DNA from: Rhizopus arrhizus
Taxonomy: Eukaryota; Mucoromycota; Mucoromycetes; Mucorales; Rhizopodaceae
Reading direction: 5' to 3'
Length of the DNA stretch: 64,000 bases
NCBI GenBank assembly: GCA_024220505.1
Contig: JAKZZE010000021.1
Span: 868,001-932,000, forward strand
Both the position numbers and the translations under genes were made by a program. Below the pieces are notes generated by a model that saw only the letters and a list, made by a program, of their open reading frames with translations, made no database searches and had not been told where the DNA came from. Below are positions 44,687 to 58,126 of the stretch, in pieces. Within the stretch, counting starts at the first letter, position 1. Every line of letters starts with the position of its first letter.

Positions 44687-45026
44687 ATGCGCTCAATCTT
44701 ATTTTTATTGTTTTTAATCTTTACTGTTACATACACTGCAGCAGAGGGTAAATGAGAGAAAAAATGCTTCAGATTTATTACAAAGTAGGCTAATTCTTTT
44801 TTAAGGTTTTACAACTTACATCGTGGGATTAAAAGAACCTGTAAATCAAGCTAAGATAAATAAAGTAAAGGAAGACGTTATAAAATCTGGTGGAAAAGTT
44901 TTGGATGAAATCAATTTGGGTTTAAGAGGAATCATTGTTTCTTTGCCTACTCCTGATAACGGTATTGTTCAAGCATTAGAAGTCAATGATATTGTTGACT
45001 TTATTGATGAAGATAGAGCAGGTTAG
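44687..45026 (+). CDS. Secreted I9-type protease inhibitor / propeptide-like protein (93 aa)
   Basis: Two exons, 44687-44747 and 44806-45026. The first encodes a signal peptide (MRSILFLLFLIFTVTYTAA). The mature domain FTTYIVGLKEPVNQAKINKV, KSGGKVLDEINLGLRGIIVS, then IVQALEVNDIVDFIDEDRAG has the beta-alpha-beta layout of the inhibitor I9 family. This family includes subtilisin propeptides and yeast proteinase B inhibitor 2. Such domains act as intramolecular chaperones or free inhibitors of subtilisin-like proteases by placing their C-terminus in the active site. Yeast Pbi2 lacks a signal peptide and acts in the vacuole/cytosol. This one is predicted to enter the secretory route, so it may control an extracellular or vacuolar subtilase. 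Confidence 0.82.
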
Positions 45027-45236
45027 AGAATATACAATTAAGCCGTTATATATGTACTTTTACACATTATTGATTATGTCATTTTAGTATCTGCTTTTTC
45101 ATAACCGGCAAACTTTCCTTTTCTTACATGGCAGTAATTGAATCAATTCATTTAAAATAAAACTGAAACTATCCTTCATCTCTTTCTCTCTCTTTTGTAT
45201 TTTTCACTCTTTTCTTTTATTAAAAATTTGTTTCAA

Positions 45237-47011
45237 ATGAGTGATCATGAAGTTTACAGTAAGGAACTAGATTATTTTCGATTTAGCAAAATTAATAAAA
45301 ACCTAGCAAGCTCCCAAGAACAGCCTAGTGGATCTGCAGCTGATCGCGTTCCTGAAGAAAAGAAAAAGAAATTTAAGGATCCGAGTGTTGCACGAGGATT
45401 AATGGCCATTGTGAAATCTTCATGGCTCAATGTATTACTAATTTGTATACCTTTTGGCTGGGCTTCACATTTTGTATGGTCTCCTACTATCACCTTTGTC
45501 TTTAATTTCATTGCCATAATACCTTTAGCCAAGTTGCTTGGATTTGTAACTGAAGATATTGCCCTAAGGACAGGAGAAGTATATATTTAGTTTTTTTAAT
45601 ATACAGTGCACATATCTGATACGTAATCATTAGGTGATTGGTGGATTGCTCAATGCTACGTTTGGAAACGCAGTAGAATTGATCATTAGTGTCATTTCCC
45701 TTAGTCAAAATTTGGTCATCGTTGTACAGGCATCCATGTTAGGCTCCATACTATCCAATTCTCTATTGGTTCTTGGTATGTGTTTCCTATGCGGAGGATA
45801 CAAGTATAAGGAGCAAACATTTAATGCTAGAGCCGCTCAAACATCTGCGTCGCTACTATTTACTTCTGTTGTCTCGTTACTTTTACCTGCTGCCTTTTAT
45901 GGGTCGACTATAGATACAGAGTCGCAAGATGTGGAAAGAACGGATATTTTGGATATTTCTAGAGGAACGGCAATCATTTTATTAATTATTTACTTTGCTT
46001 ATTTGATTTTTCAGGTATGTCAAAAAAGAAAAGAAGCCAAATGAATATGTAACTCTCTTTTCAATGACAGTTAAAAACACATAAAAGCTTGGTAAACATC
46101 CTTTTGTTTACTGAATTGTTTCTGTTTCTAATGTCACCATTTTCAATTCAAGTTTTTACAAGCTCCTATGGAGGCCTTCAAAATCGAAAGACAATCTTCA
46201 GCCATCCAGCTATTGAACAACAATGAAAATCAGGATGATACTGAAGAACAGATTCAAACGCACCAGATAGTTGAGGAAGAAGAGGAAGAGTCCCCTGTGA
46301 TGCCTTGCTGGATGGCTCTTACATCGTAAAGTATACAAAGCAATAGAAAGAAAAGGAGGGTAAACTAATCTAATAATTCTCTTTGTTTTTGTGTGATAGA
46401 CTTTTAGTAATCACTATACTTGTTGCAGTTTCTGGAGAATTTCTTGTTTCTGCTATTGAAAGTGTTGTTGAACAATGGCATATTAGCGAAACCTTTGTAG
46501 GTTTGATTTTATTACCCATTGTGGCAAATGCATCAGAGCATATTACAGCTGTTACTGTAGCATGGAAGAACAAGGTAAGGTATTATCTATGCGTGAGTAA
46601 AGTATCTATTCTTAGTACTATCTTTTATATAAAGATGGATTTAGCATTAGGTATCTCTGTTGGGTCTAGTATGCAAATTGCATTACTAGTCACGCCAATT
46701 ATGGTCATTATCGGTTGGGGAATCAATGTTGACATGAGTTTGTTTTTCAATATTTATGAAACAGCAGTGCTATTTGCTTCAGTTGTCATGGTAAACTATC
46801 TCATCATGGTAGGTGCTTGTAAAACTAAGAAAGAGAGATGAAATATTTTTAAAAATTCCTTGTTTGATAGGGTGGGAAAAGTAATTGGTTTGGTGGTCTT
46901 ATGCTTTGTGCTGTATACCTTATTATTGCCGTCAGTTTTTTCTATTATCCAGATGCTGCTGCAGGCGGATTAGATGGGCCAATGCCAAACGGCACAACCA
47001 CAGTAGCGTAA
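45237..47011 (+). CDS. Vacuolar Ca2+/H+ exchanger, CAX family (Vcx1-like)
   Basis: Seven exons, 45237-45578, 45634-46014, 46071-46091, 46153-46325, 46400-46574, 46635-46808 and 46871-47011, all in phase, give 468 aa. The protein exchanges cytosolic Ca2+ for vacuolar H+. The two alpha-repeat signatures are GGLLNATFGNAVELIISVIS (about residue 115) and LPIVANASEHITAVTVAWKN (about residue 340). Each lies in a block of roughly five membrane helices. They are separated by an acidic loop (IQTHQIVEEEEEESP), the CAX hallmark. A hydrophilic N-terminus ends in EEKKKKFKDPSVARG, and a basic-to-hydrophobic switch opens helix 1. Exon 3 is only 21 nt and supplies LKTHKSL. Context gives no operon-like information. 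Substrate specificity (Ca2+ versus Mn2+) is inference. Confidence 0.93.
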
Positions 47012-49777
47012 TCAATTTTTAATTACTAAATAGATGTATTTATTAATATATATTAAAATGAGGCCAGAATATAATGAAAACATTGATTTAAATATAAAGA
47101 TGCTCTTTAATTTGAATTTATTTCTGCAAGTTATCAACAGGATTTCGTAAAAACATGAAATAAATTGTAGATTATTGTTTGAAATATAGACAACTTTAAA
47201 GAAGATGACTATGTTATTAAAGTGTATACAGCTTTAAATTGCTTTAAGCATTCAATAATTTGAGAAAACAGATTGATATCTTAAAAATATGAACGTCAAG
47301 TGGTGCATCATTCACACTAACATCAGTGATGTAAGTCAAGTTGATATTTAAAACAAGGCTAAAGCCTGCTATGTTATTAGCAAACTTAGTCATTTAAAGA
47401 TAATATATTCAACGTATTACTTCAATCCATTGCTATCTTAGTTGTAGACAAGAGCAACACTATAATTGAGAACATAAGATGACCTCGTTGCCTTGTGTAA
47501 TCCGCGCTAGTAATACACAAATTACAGATAATGCACAGAATACAACAATGTATTTATTTTAAATACAGATAAATCGCCAGTACTTACTTTAAATGACATA
47601 CCTACTTATAATAACTATGGAATGATAATCACAGTAATCTTTCCCATTGCTTCAAGAATATCTAGTGAACAGAGTTCTATTTTTTACTTTTAAAGAAAAA
47701 CATATATATTTTAAAATGATTGTAAGTATATATTTTTTTATTAATGATTTGATAATAAAAAATAGTATTGTATCACCACAATCAATCTCCAAGACCTTAT
47801 CTAGTGAAAACATTTTTTTTTGTTTTTTTTTTTGGTAAATAAATAGTATACTTTTATTTATAAAAACATAATAAGAGTCACATATCTGAGAGCAGTGTGA
47901 ACCAAAAGAAACAGAGTGTAAGCGATTGAACTTACTAGTCAAGGTCGAGTCTGCCTCTTTTGAGGGTGGCAAATTGCGACATAGCACGAGTGACCAGCTG
48001 TTTATCAATAAAAGGAAAGCCGTCAATAGTAAATCTCCAGATAACGGAAAGCACACAGCAACTGAGAGTTCAGAGATCAGTATTCTCAACAAAAGGAAAC
48101 TGCTTAAAAGACCAGAGGATTGAGTATACATCGTCTTGAGTGAAAGTGAGGTGTGGACTAAAGAAATTGAAAGCATCTATCCATACTCTCCATTTCCTAG
48201 GACAGCGTACGGAGAAGTGTTGTAAGTCTTCAGTATTAACAGAACAAAATCTACATTATGAAGAGGTCAACTCGTTATCAAACCTTGAGAGAAGTGATTG
48301 GCTATAGTGTTTACGGTGAAACTGTTTTCACTATCTATTAAACAATAACATTTTTAGAAATATTGTTTGGTATTCAACGTAAAAATTTTGATGATGTCAA
48401 ACATGTGATCTTGTTTGGTTTAGCTACGATTTTTATTTCCAAATGATATCAATAAAAGTATTTGATATAAAAGCGAAAGGGATAACAAGCTTTTAATAGT
48501 TTACAGAGTAATAAAAAAAAATAAACATTTAATTTCCCACACTTTTAACATAATTGACTCAGTTCTGTGAATACACAGATTTTGGTAGTAAAGCTTTATA
48601 AGGTAAACCTATAGAATTAAATATTAGGCGATACCATGTTTATATTTATTGAAAGTCAAGAAGCTTTTTAAAGCAATCTTATCATATGTGTTATTAAATT
48701 CTAATATGACATTCAAGAAAGAAAGCAATTCTTCTCATTTAACCTTAGGATTTATTTATAAATGCTTCTTATATCTTTTGATTTTTCTATACTTGTAGTA
48801 TTTTGCTTTGATTTGTTTATCAAATTCTGAATAAGAATCACTGAAATAAGCCCAACGATAATTATTATAAGCAGAATAATAAAGGTATGTTGAACAAAAT
48901 TTTATTTTTATTAAAGGGTATTGTATAATCTTTCTAACAGCGAAAAAGCTGGAAAATGCAATTACTGTATACCGTTCAATCAGCATTATCCCGAGATATT
49001 TATGAAGATGTCTATCCTTAAACACTTTGTATTGTCAATATACTAAATCAAGATAAATACATATAATATTTAATAAAATATCTAAAAGATTTTGTTGGTT
49101 ATTGACGCCAAGCATTTTATTTGTTATCTAAAGCCCATTTATTTCTATCACTAAAAACATTGAAATAGATCAAACAGCTGAATTCAGAAAAGTTATAAAT
49201 CTTGGAAACCATTTTAGGAGCGCGAGAAATTTTCCCAGTGGTCAAATATGAGCGACGATCTAAAAGTGAGTATTTGTGTATCATCAATTATAACGGTGAA
49301 TGAAATAGAGAGTAGCAGGTCAGATGATATGCAACCCTTAGTGATTTCCTGTTTTAGAAATTAATTGGATAAAGTTTAGGCTGATAGATAAATAAAGTAG
49401 ATTTAGAAATAGCCGACTTCAAATTGAACTATTTGCTTTTATGCGAGTTGTATTTGCAGATCATAAAGTAAGCTTTATAAGAGAGTATACTTATATATTA
49501 AACATACTAAACAAAGCATTCTTTTTTCAAAGCACAGTATAAAAGATGATATGATTTATTATCATATCTTCTTTTACTTTTATCAGAGATAACCTTCGGG
49601 AATAGATACATCGTGTAACTGATTTAAAAAAGAGAGTTTGTGTATGCGTTTTTTTTTTTTTTTTTTTTTTTGGTGGGTTATGCATTGCCTTATAAACTCT
49701 GCTATTGTACGAAGTCTCTCTTTTTCTTTTCTTCTGCATACTTCTCTTTTACTTCCAAGCTTTAATTATAAATAAAA
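47012..49777. other. 2.8-kb gene-poor region with relic frames
   Basis: A plus frame at 47926-48123 (SFEGGKLRHSTSDQLFINKR, TESSEISILNKRKLLKRPED) continues past its stop as EVWTKEIESIYPYSPFPRTA. A minus frame at 49025-48756 (LIERYTVIAFSSFFAVRKII, YNNYRWAYFSDSYSEFDKQ) is AT-biased and transposon-like. Neither is recognised. A T23-class run sits at 49649-49671. The last 40 bases before 49778 are a pyrimidine-rich leader for the permease gene. Confidence 0.35.
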
Positions 49778-51935
49778 ATGATTATTGAAAAAGTACAAGA
49801 TAATATTTCTTCACTTTCTTACAAAGAAGAATCAAAAATTGATTACTCAAAGCAAGATGATAAAATAACCGTAAGCTCTTTGGAAAGTCAACAACCCAAA
49901 TTGAAAAGAAGTCTTAAAGCTCGTCACTTGGCTGTAAATATATTTAATTCACTTTCGCATAAGATAAAACCTAATAAACAAACACCTAGATGATTTCAAT
50001 AGGCGGTGTGATCGGACAAGGATTATTTCTTTCATCTGGAGCAAATCTGAACGCAGCTGGTAAGAATAACAAAAAAAAAAAAAAAAGCTCAAAATATGCT
50101 ATAAGCTAACTTTGCTTTTTGCTGATCCAAAGGTCCTGCGGGTTCCTTGATTGCTTATGCTATCATTGGATTTATTGTATACTGGGTTACCTTTTCCTTA
50201 GGTGAAATGGCTACATACATCCCTGTCTCTGGTTCATTTACTGTTTTCTGTCGACGATTTGTTGATAGTTCATTTGGTGCTACTATTGGTTACAACTACT
50301 GGGCATGTTGGGCTATTATTGTAGCGAGCGAACTCACTGCTATTCCTCTCATTATGAATTTTTGGACAGACAGAGTTCCATCGTGGGCATGTAAGTGATT
50401 TAGAATGATTTTTAATTGGTTTAGGTTCATTTTAATGATATAATTTTAGGGTCTGGTATTTGGTTGATTATTATCTTTGTTTTAAACTTGTTTGGTGCTC
50501 GTAGTTATGCAGAAGCCGAATACATATTTAGTATCGTAAGCATTAAACTTATAAGAACAACAGATTCTAATAGAGAGCTTGTAGATTAAAATATTGGCTG
50601 TAATCATTTTTATTATCATTGGTTGTATTACTTCTGGTGGCTTAATAGGGTAAGTATTATTGAATAAAGCACAAGTTTCAAGAGTACTCATATTTGCTTT
50701 AGAAACACCACACCACATGTAGTATACGGATTCAAATACTGGAGTGATCCCGGAGCTTTTTCAAATGGTGCACTTGGAGTTGTGAATGCATTTGTATTGG
50801 CCTCGTTTAGTATGCAAGGTACTGAAATTGTTGGTATCACAGCTGGTGAATGTGAGAACCCTGTGAAGGTAACTCATATTTACGTCATTTTGCATCATAA
50901 AATATTCAACATTATTATTATAGCAAGTTCCTCGTGCTATTAAAAACGTTTTCTGGCGTATTCTTGTTTTTTATTTGGGATCAGGTAATGTTTAAAGAAG
51001 AATCGTAGCATTCTCCTTCAAACTAATCTGTTTTACAGTGTTTATCATGGGTATGCTCATCAGATACGATGATCCTCGCAATCTTAGTAACTCAAGCTCT
51101 GTAACTGTTTCCCCTTTTACTATTGTTTTCGAATTGGCTGGTCTTAATAGTGTTGCCCACATTATGAATGCTGTCATCTTGATCACAGTAATCATCATCT
51201 GTACTTTTTATACTCTTTTCACTAAAGTATAAACCATTTTTAGGTCCTTTCTTGCGCAAACAGTGGAATGTATGTCAGTTCTCGTATGCTTTGTGCATTA
51301 GCAAATGAAGGAGTTGCTCACAGAAAGCTCGGTAAACTTGAAACATGGGAACAAGTTTGAGATCATGACTAACTTTATCTTGTTTGCCCTACGTAGCACA
51401 TATCTCCAACCGTGGTGTCCCCATTTATTCCCTTATTTGCACAGCTCTTGTTTGTCTTGTGACCTTTGCCACATCCTTCATTCCTGGAAAAGCCCTTTTC
51501 CTTGTACTCACTGATTTGTCTGGTGTAGCGGGTTTTGTCACCTGGGGTGGGATTTGCTTTGCCCATTATCGATTCCGAAAGGCAATGAAGATTCAAAACC
51601 GCTCGATTTCTGATCTTCCTATTCGAACCCCTTTTCATCCATTTGGTGATATTTTTGGCATGATTGCTTGTACTGTTATTTCCTTGATAGCTGGTTACTC
51701 TTACTTTGTCCCTGCTGACGCAGTGGGCTTAATTGGTAATTACGCTGGGCTTATTTTGTGTGTTCTTGGATTTATTGCCACCAAACTTTGGACACGTTCT
51801 AAAATGATTCCATTGGATCTGATTGATCTTGACACTGGTCGTGCTGATGATATATTTACTAAAGAAGACAGAAATGAAATCATTGGTCCATGGTATACTC
51901 GTGCTTGGAAACGCTTTGTTAATCTTATGACTTAA
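49778..51935 (+). CDS. Amino-acid permease, yeast YAT/AAP type (APC superfamily)
   Basis: Ten exons (49778-49933, 49990-50059, 50133-50390, 50450-50535, 50585-50649, 50703-50868, 50924-50984, 51039-51187, 51244-51331, 51397-51935) give 545 aa with every junction in frame. The protein is an H+-coupled plasma-membrane amino-acid importer. The hallmark first helix ISIGGVIGQGLFLSSGANL follows KARHLAM. GPAGSLIAYAIIGFIVYWVT, LGEMATYIPVSGSFTVFCRR, GWNYW-like GYNYWACWAIIVASELTA, SFSMQGTEIVGITAGECENP and FWRILVFYLG all match family motifs. Twelve membrane helices fit. The tail WYTRAWKRFVNLM is short. Which amino acids it carries cannot be told. Ten exons in 2.2 kb is intron-dense for this window. Confidence 0.94.
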
Positions 51936-52835
51936 TTTTATGTTTCTTATTCCCTTAATCCTTGTATTATAAAAAGCTTTCAATTATATTCTTTTTGACG
52001 CACTCCAACATTAAAAACCGTACAAATTTATTCAAAGCAAATTGATTCACAAAAAAAAAAAAAAAACTTTATTTTTAAACCTTTGAAAGATTTTCTCATG
52101 CTCTAATTTCAACGAACATCTTTGAGTATTCTTTTAATTATAGCTTCGATAGATTCTGGCAGCTATTTGAGTTTGCTATAGAAATAGTTGTTGAGATTAT
52201 GCACACGGTAGTTTCTTAAAAGCACTTTGAGTTGCTAATGTTCAAAATATTTAATGATGCATATCAAAGCAGTATACCAAACATACCAAAAATATAGAAT
52301 AACACTTTTAGCTTTAAATGTATCCACAATGAATAAATTCAAAATATTAGCTCATGAACACTATACTACAGTTTTACTAAAATTGAGTTAGTATTATTAT
52401 ATTTATAAAGATTCCATGCAATACTAAAATGACAAAATCAGTAATTAAAAGAAAATACACGATTTTAATACCCTGATCTCTCTGCAGTATCGTCATTTTA
52501 CTCATTTTTTCATATGGCTCAACATTTGATGTTTCACTGTCATTCAGTGTCACGCAATGCATTATGCAAAATTAAATTACCGCTAACTTCATGTCAAACT
52601 CGAGCCCAGCACAGTGCCATTTTTAAGCTTTTTTATCTATTTATTGTTTATTGGAAGCACAAGCCATACAGCTACCTTAATAAAGATAACCTTAATATAT
52701 AAGAAAACCTAATGTTCAACATTGCGCCATTCATTTCAAAAGTAATCAATTAGTTTGTGATTTATAAACCACCAAGCCAAAAACTAAATTCATCACCTAT
52801 AGTACGTGAGAGCGTTGCATGCTAATGACGAAGCA
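51936..52835. other. Upstream of the cyclase gene; possible missing 5' exon
   Basis: 900 bp with an A15 run near 52050 and no long frame. A CTATAG acceptor at 52795-52800 opens a frame (YVRALHANDEAMEVPYS) into the first recognised cyclase exon, so a further exon probably lies here. I could not identify it. Confidence 0.4.
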
Positions 52836-55800
52836 ATGGAAGTTCCGTATAGTCACACACAATTTGGTGTTGTGCTAATGGTGGACGTCGTCGGTAAGTG
52901 AGATTAACTAAAAGTTCTGACAAGTCCTAGCATAAATTAATAAAAAACATTAGGCTTTAGTTCTGTAAGTTTATTTCATTAACAATATTATAAATCAAAT
53001 ATGAATTATTTATGGAAAAAAAAAAACAAAACTAGTTAACAACAAAGGCTCAGGAGAAGGGTGATTCTGGAGCAGAAGCCATAGCCATGGAAATTGGTGC
53101 TTATATGGAGAGGTAAACACAAATTGCTGTAATAAATTTCGGTCTTTTGATTTGTTTATGATGAAAGTGTATTCAAATTATTGAGTTTTATGGAGGCGAC
53201 GTTGTAAAAGTAATATGAATAGAATGTATTTGTTTAGCTTTTCTAAATCAATAGTTAAAAAGTTCTTAGGTGATGCTGTTTTAGTTTGTTTCCAGACCAT
53301 GCAAACTACAGAAGAAAAGACTGCAGATAATGCTAGCTTCCTTGCTAATGAGGAACACGAAACAAGCGAAAGGCAAAAGAGTCTGCTGATAAAAAGAGCT
53401 GTTGAATGCGGTCTGCAACTTTTGGCCCGACTGTCACATTATAGAGTATACTTAACAGCCGAAGAAAGGTCCAAATACAGAGCAACCAATGGAAGGAAAA
53501 TAGAAATCATTGGACCAACTATATACGATGCCATGAACCCAGTGGAAGACAGTGGAAGTAATAGCGACCCGGATGACTCTATATCTGATACCTTTATATC
53601 CAGTAATGAACAAAATGATATTAAAGAAAGCAATACTTTTCCGCTCAATAATTGGGTCTCAAGATTTATATCAAAGAGAAATAGCAGCCACAAAAATAAG
53701 AATGATAGAAGAAGAGATAGCATAGGAACAGAAGGGTCTAGTGGGAATTTTGAAAGCGATAGCTCCATTGATTTAGAGCTACATATGGCTTTATCTTGCG
53801 GTGATGTTGTCAATATAGTGGTGGGAGATATTGAACACAAAGGAACAGAAAATCCCAAGTACAAAAATGCTTATCCTTTAATCGATCGTAGTATGGTGTA
53901 CAATGGGGAAATTCAAAGCGCAGAAGAGGCTTCGAAGCTAAATGGAAGATTGGAATACGCTGTTGGAGGTGAACCTGTAGAGCTATTAGACGAAGCTCTG
54001 TCGATTGCAAAAGCCGGTGAGCTTAGCGTAACATCAGATGCTTATGAAATCATCCAACGCCAAGGAATGAACCTGTTATTTGAGAGAAGGAGACAGTTCT
54101 TTGTAATAAATAATGTTGCTGACCCTACCATCACACAGAAAAGCATTGGATTTACATATGGGCATACTTTTAAGCATCCAGTCGGTGCCCAAAATAAGAA
54201 GAACATCTCAATGAATAATAGAACCAATATGGATTACCTCAAAAGGCTGCCTGGTATCAGAAAACAGGCAACCAAGCTAACAATTGACCCATTAGTTCCT
54301 CGTGTTAGAAACACTTCATACATGAATATTCCAGTTGATCGAAATAGTTTCTATGGCAAGTACCTAAATAAAAGTGCACTTTATCGAATGAAATACAGCA
54401 TTGGTGGAATCGTGCCTGCACAGTTTCGTGATGTAACAATCATGTTTGTCAGCCTGGGCAAGACAGACGTGACAAACAAAGATGGCCTTACTAAAGTACA
54501 AGACGTTGTTCATATTGTCCTCAAAGCTTTGATTGAATATGAAGGAATGTTACAACAATTTGCAATAGATGATAAAGGTGCGTCCATATTTCAATTATGT
54601 GTAATTATATTGATTGATTTTTAAATAGGCGCAACTGTTTTATCTGTGTTTGGGTTACCCCCATTATCACATGAACGCGAAGCAGTGTTTGCAGCAAAAG
54701 CAGCGCTTGAGATACGAGACGAGCTGTGTAATTGTGGCTATGATGATTTTTCCATCTCATTGTCTACTGGTACAATTTTTACTGCAATACTTCCTTATGA
54801 CAGCCCTTATAGACGAGATGCCAGTATAGCTGGAGATACGATTGTTATTGCTGTACGCATGCTCAAGTTTTCATTTGCTAAACAAAATGTTGTATGTGAT
54901 CAAGCAACTAAAAAACAAATCGGGGGTCTTTGCGAATTTGAAGACTTAGGAGAAAACCTGGTTAAAGGAAAAGTAAAGCCAGTGCAGATATATAGCATAC
55001 AGGAATTTACACCCCCCGAAAGGGATAAACGAATATCTTTAATGAGTGTTGAAAAATCTAATGGGTTTATCGGCTACAAACTAGAAATGACTAAAGCAAC
55101 AGGCTTTATAGACAGTTGGTTTGAAACCCCAAATCACCATGTTTTAGTAGTGTCTGGTCCTTCTGGTACTGGCAAAAGCTTTTTTTGTAGCAAATTACAC
55201 AGAACAATTATTTCACATGATGTTCTTAGTTGGTAAGCTCTATTTTAATGTAGCATTATAATCTTTTTCTAACTTATCCTTCACTTAAACTATTGATAGC
55301 TGGTCTTCTTCTACTGAAGGTAAGGCAAACTTACATGGCTAATATTTTTACAATCTAAATTTAATACATACTATATAGTTGAAAAAGGAAGCAAATATTA
55401 CTTGTTAAAAAGCATAATGATGACCATGCTGGAGATTATTGATTCCGAAAGAGTCCCATACAAATCTACGCTCAAGTCAAATTCATATTCCAATAGTAAC
55501 TTTAGTAGCAGCAATAATAGTTTGCATTCTCCCAACCACAGCTATCAACCGGAAGGCTCAGATGACTCTACTGACTCTTCTCCAGCATCATCCAATTTTA
55601 TTAGAAGTAAAGATTGGTTCAAGCGTCTTGCTTCACATACATCAAATAGGCCTTCATCATTTGCACTCCCTTATAACCATGCTGAAGTTAGCAATGAAAT
55701 GTTTGAACTAATTAGACGTTGCCTTTATAAATGTGGAGAGGAAGAAGGCTATATACCTCTTTTTAAAGCCATTTTTGCAACATTGAATGATATTGACGAA

Positions 55801-58086
55801 AATAGATATACAAGACTTTTGGATGGTAGAGCTAGAGATATTTTGCTGACTGGTGTTATTACTCGCATGACTCATTATGTTTCAAAGCATGTTGGTTTGG
55901 TTCTTGTTTGTGACGATGTTCAATGTAAGCAATTCATTATTCAGTAATGAACTTTAAACAAATTAAAATTCTTTTAAAGGGGCTGATTCTGCTTCGTTGA
56001 ATATTTTACAACATATCCATGAACATTGCCAGAGAGTGATGTTATTGATGGCTACCCGACCCGTTAGGGATTATAATCTTACTTTTCTTGAATTGTATAA
56101 AAAAGTAGGATCATACGAGGAAATCATGTTGAGTGGGCTTTCTGAAGATGAAATTGGTGAAATTATACTTCAGAATTTTGATGGTGGTGTAAAAAAAGTT
56201 AGCCCTGTTATTGTTAAGGTTGTTCAGGTAAGCAAATGACCAATGCATGACATCTTTAATTCTTTATAATACACCTTGACTAATTAATTTACATACTACT
56301 AGAAACGTACAGGTGGAAACCCATTATATGTCAAGTAGGTATCAAGGAAGCCAGAGATAGATGACTACTAATATTCCTTAAAGGAATATGTCTATTATTT
56401 TAAAAGATTTTAATCATGTAACTGTTGTACAAGGCGAGCTAGTTCCCAGTGGAAGTTCGTTCGATCTGGAAGATCTTCTTGGTAATTTCGATTACAAGAG
56501 GATTATCAAGATGCAATTTGACAGGCTGGATTCCAGCTATCAGGAATTTTTAACAGTAAGTATCATTTTCCCAACGAGATTTTTGTGACAACTATTGAGC
56601 TTTTTTTTTAAAAAAAATGTAGGTTGCCGCTTGCCTAGATCAATTTTTTACAGTATATGAAGTTGGATCAGTAACAAAATCAAATAATATCATTTTTCAA
56701 AACAAAAACAAAGATGAAATTTTGAAACACCTGAAGAAATTTGACGCTTATGACTTCTTGCAAGTAGTTGATAGTGGAAACACATTAGAAAATGACACTG
56801 ATTTATACAGTTTTACTCATATTACAATTCCTCAAAGCATATACGATATGGTTTCTTATGAAACACGCATTTCATTACATCGCTCTTTAGCAAAATATTA
56901 CGAATCTCAACTTTGCCGCGATAATTACCCTCAACTCATACCTAAAATAACTCGACATTACCTACAAACTGACGCAATTGGGAAGCAACTTTATTATCTT
57001 GAGGCATTAGCAGATCAAAACATACAAAACTACCTGCTACCAGAGGCAACTGATAATCTACAACGGATAGTGAGGATTTTAGAAGAGAACAACCTTGAAG
57101 AGCAATTTGGAAATATGCACTTAAGTGACATTTACCGTCGACTGGGTATATGTTTCACCATGAGAACAAAGTTACCTGAGGGCGAGTGCTTTTTACATAA
57201 AGCGTTAGAAATTCTTGGTGAACCATGGCCAAAGACTCAACTTCAATTTGCTTATAAGCTTTCGATCAACCGTTTTATTCAATGTTGCCATAAGCAATTT
57301 AATTATCTTAACAGCAAATATCAGGCTGCGTCTAAAAAGAACGTATGCGCAGGCTAGTGGAAATTATGGAAAATTTATTTAGCATCTATTATTATACAGG
57401 AAATGGAAAAGGTTGCACATACGTCTGCCTGCTCGGATTAAATGCATGTGAACAGCTTGACGATGCTGGGCAAAGTTATAGCTTGTTTTTAGCAAGAAAT
57501 GCTTTATTATTTTGGTTAAATGACCGCAAGGAATACAGTGTTTATTATATATCCAAGGCTCTTCAATTAATGAATAGCGTCAAGGCCAATACAGAAACAC
57601 TCTCTATGTGTGCATTTCTATGTTTTGCAGCTGGAAAGTTTACTAATGCTAGAAATTTACTTTATCAAGTAACAGAAGAATCAAAAACTCTGGGTATAGT
57701 GACAGACTGCCAATCATTTTATATGTCAGTTGGCTTGATCGTAACAATGCGCATATTTGAAGGCACATTCAGCAACTCTACAGCCGATATAGCCTTGTTA
57801 AAGCAAATGGCTGATACAGCTCATGCCAATGGTGATTATGAAGCAGAAATATGGCTAGGTGTCTACAACATTGCTAACGCTCTTGTTATGGACTGTATGG
57901 TTGACTGCAGCCCCTATGTGGCCCTATTGGAAGCTTATACCCAAGACGCTGCTAGCTACAACAGGATAGCAATACATGGTACATTAGTTTGCTATTATGC
58001 TAGAATCGTGTATATGATTTAGCAAAGCGCCACATTCAGAAATTAGTAAATGCGCTTCCTTCTTTGACTGTTACTTGTAAAGCTTT

Positions 58087-58126
<40 letters not shown>

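Noticed and set aside
47652..48176. 174-codon minus frame rich in Leu/Ser
   Set aside because: Mostly complementary to a more protein-like plus frame and to A/T-runs. No coherent domain.
57331..57357. A 23-nt intron to restore the cyclase frame at 57.34 kb
   Set aside because: Far shorter than any other intron here. A single missing A in the A5 run explains the shift more simply.
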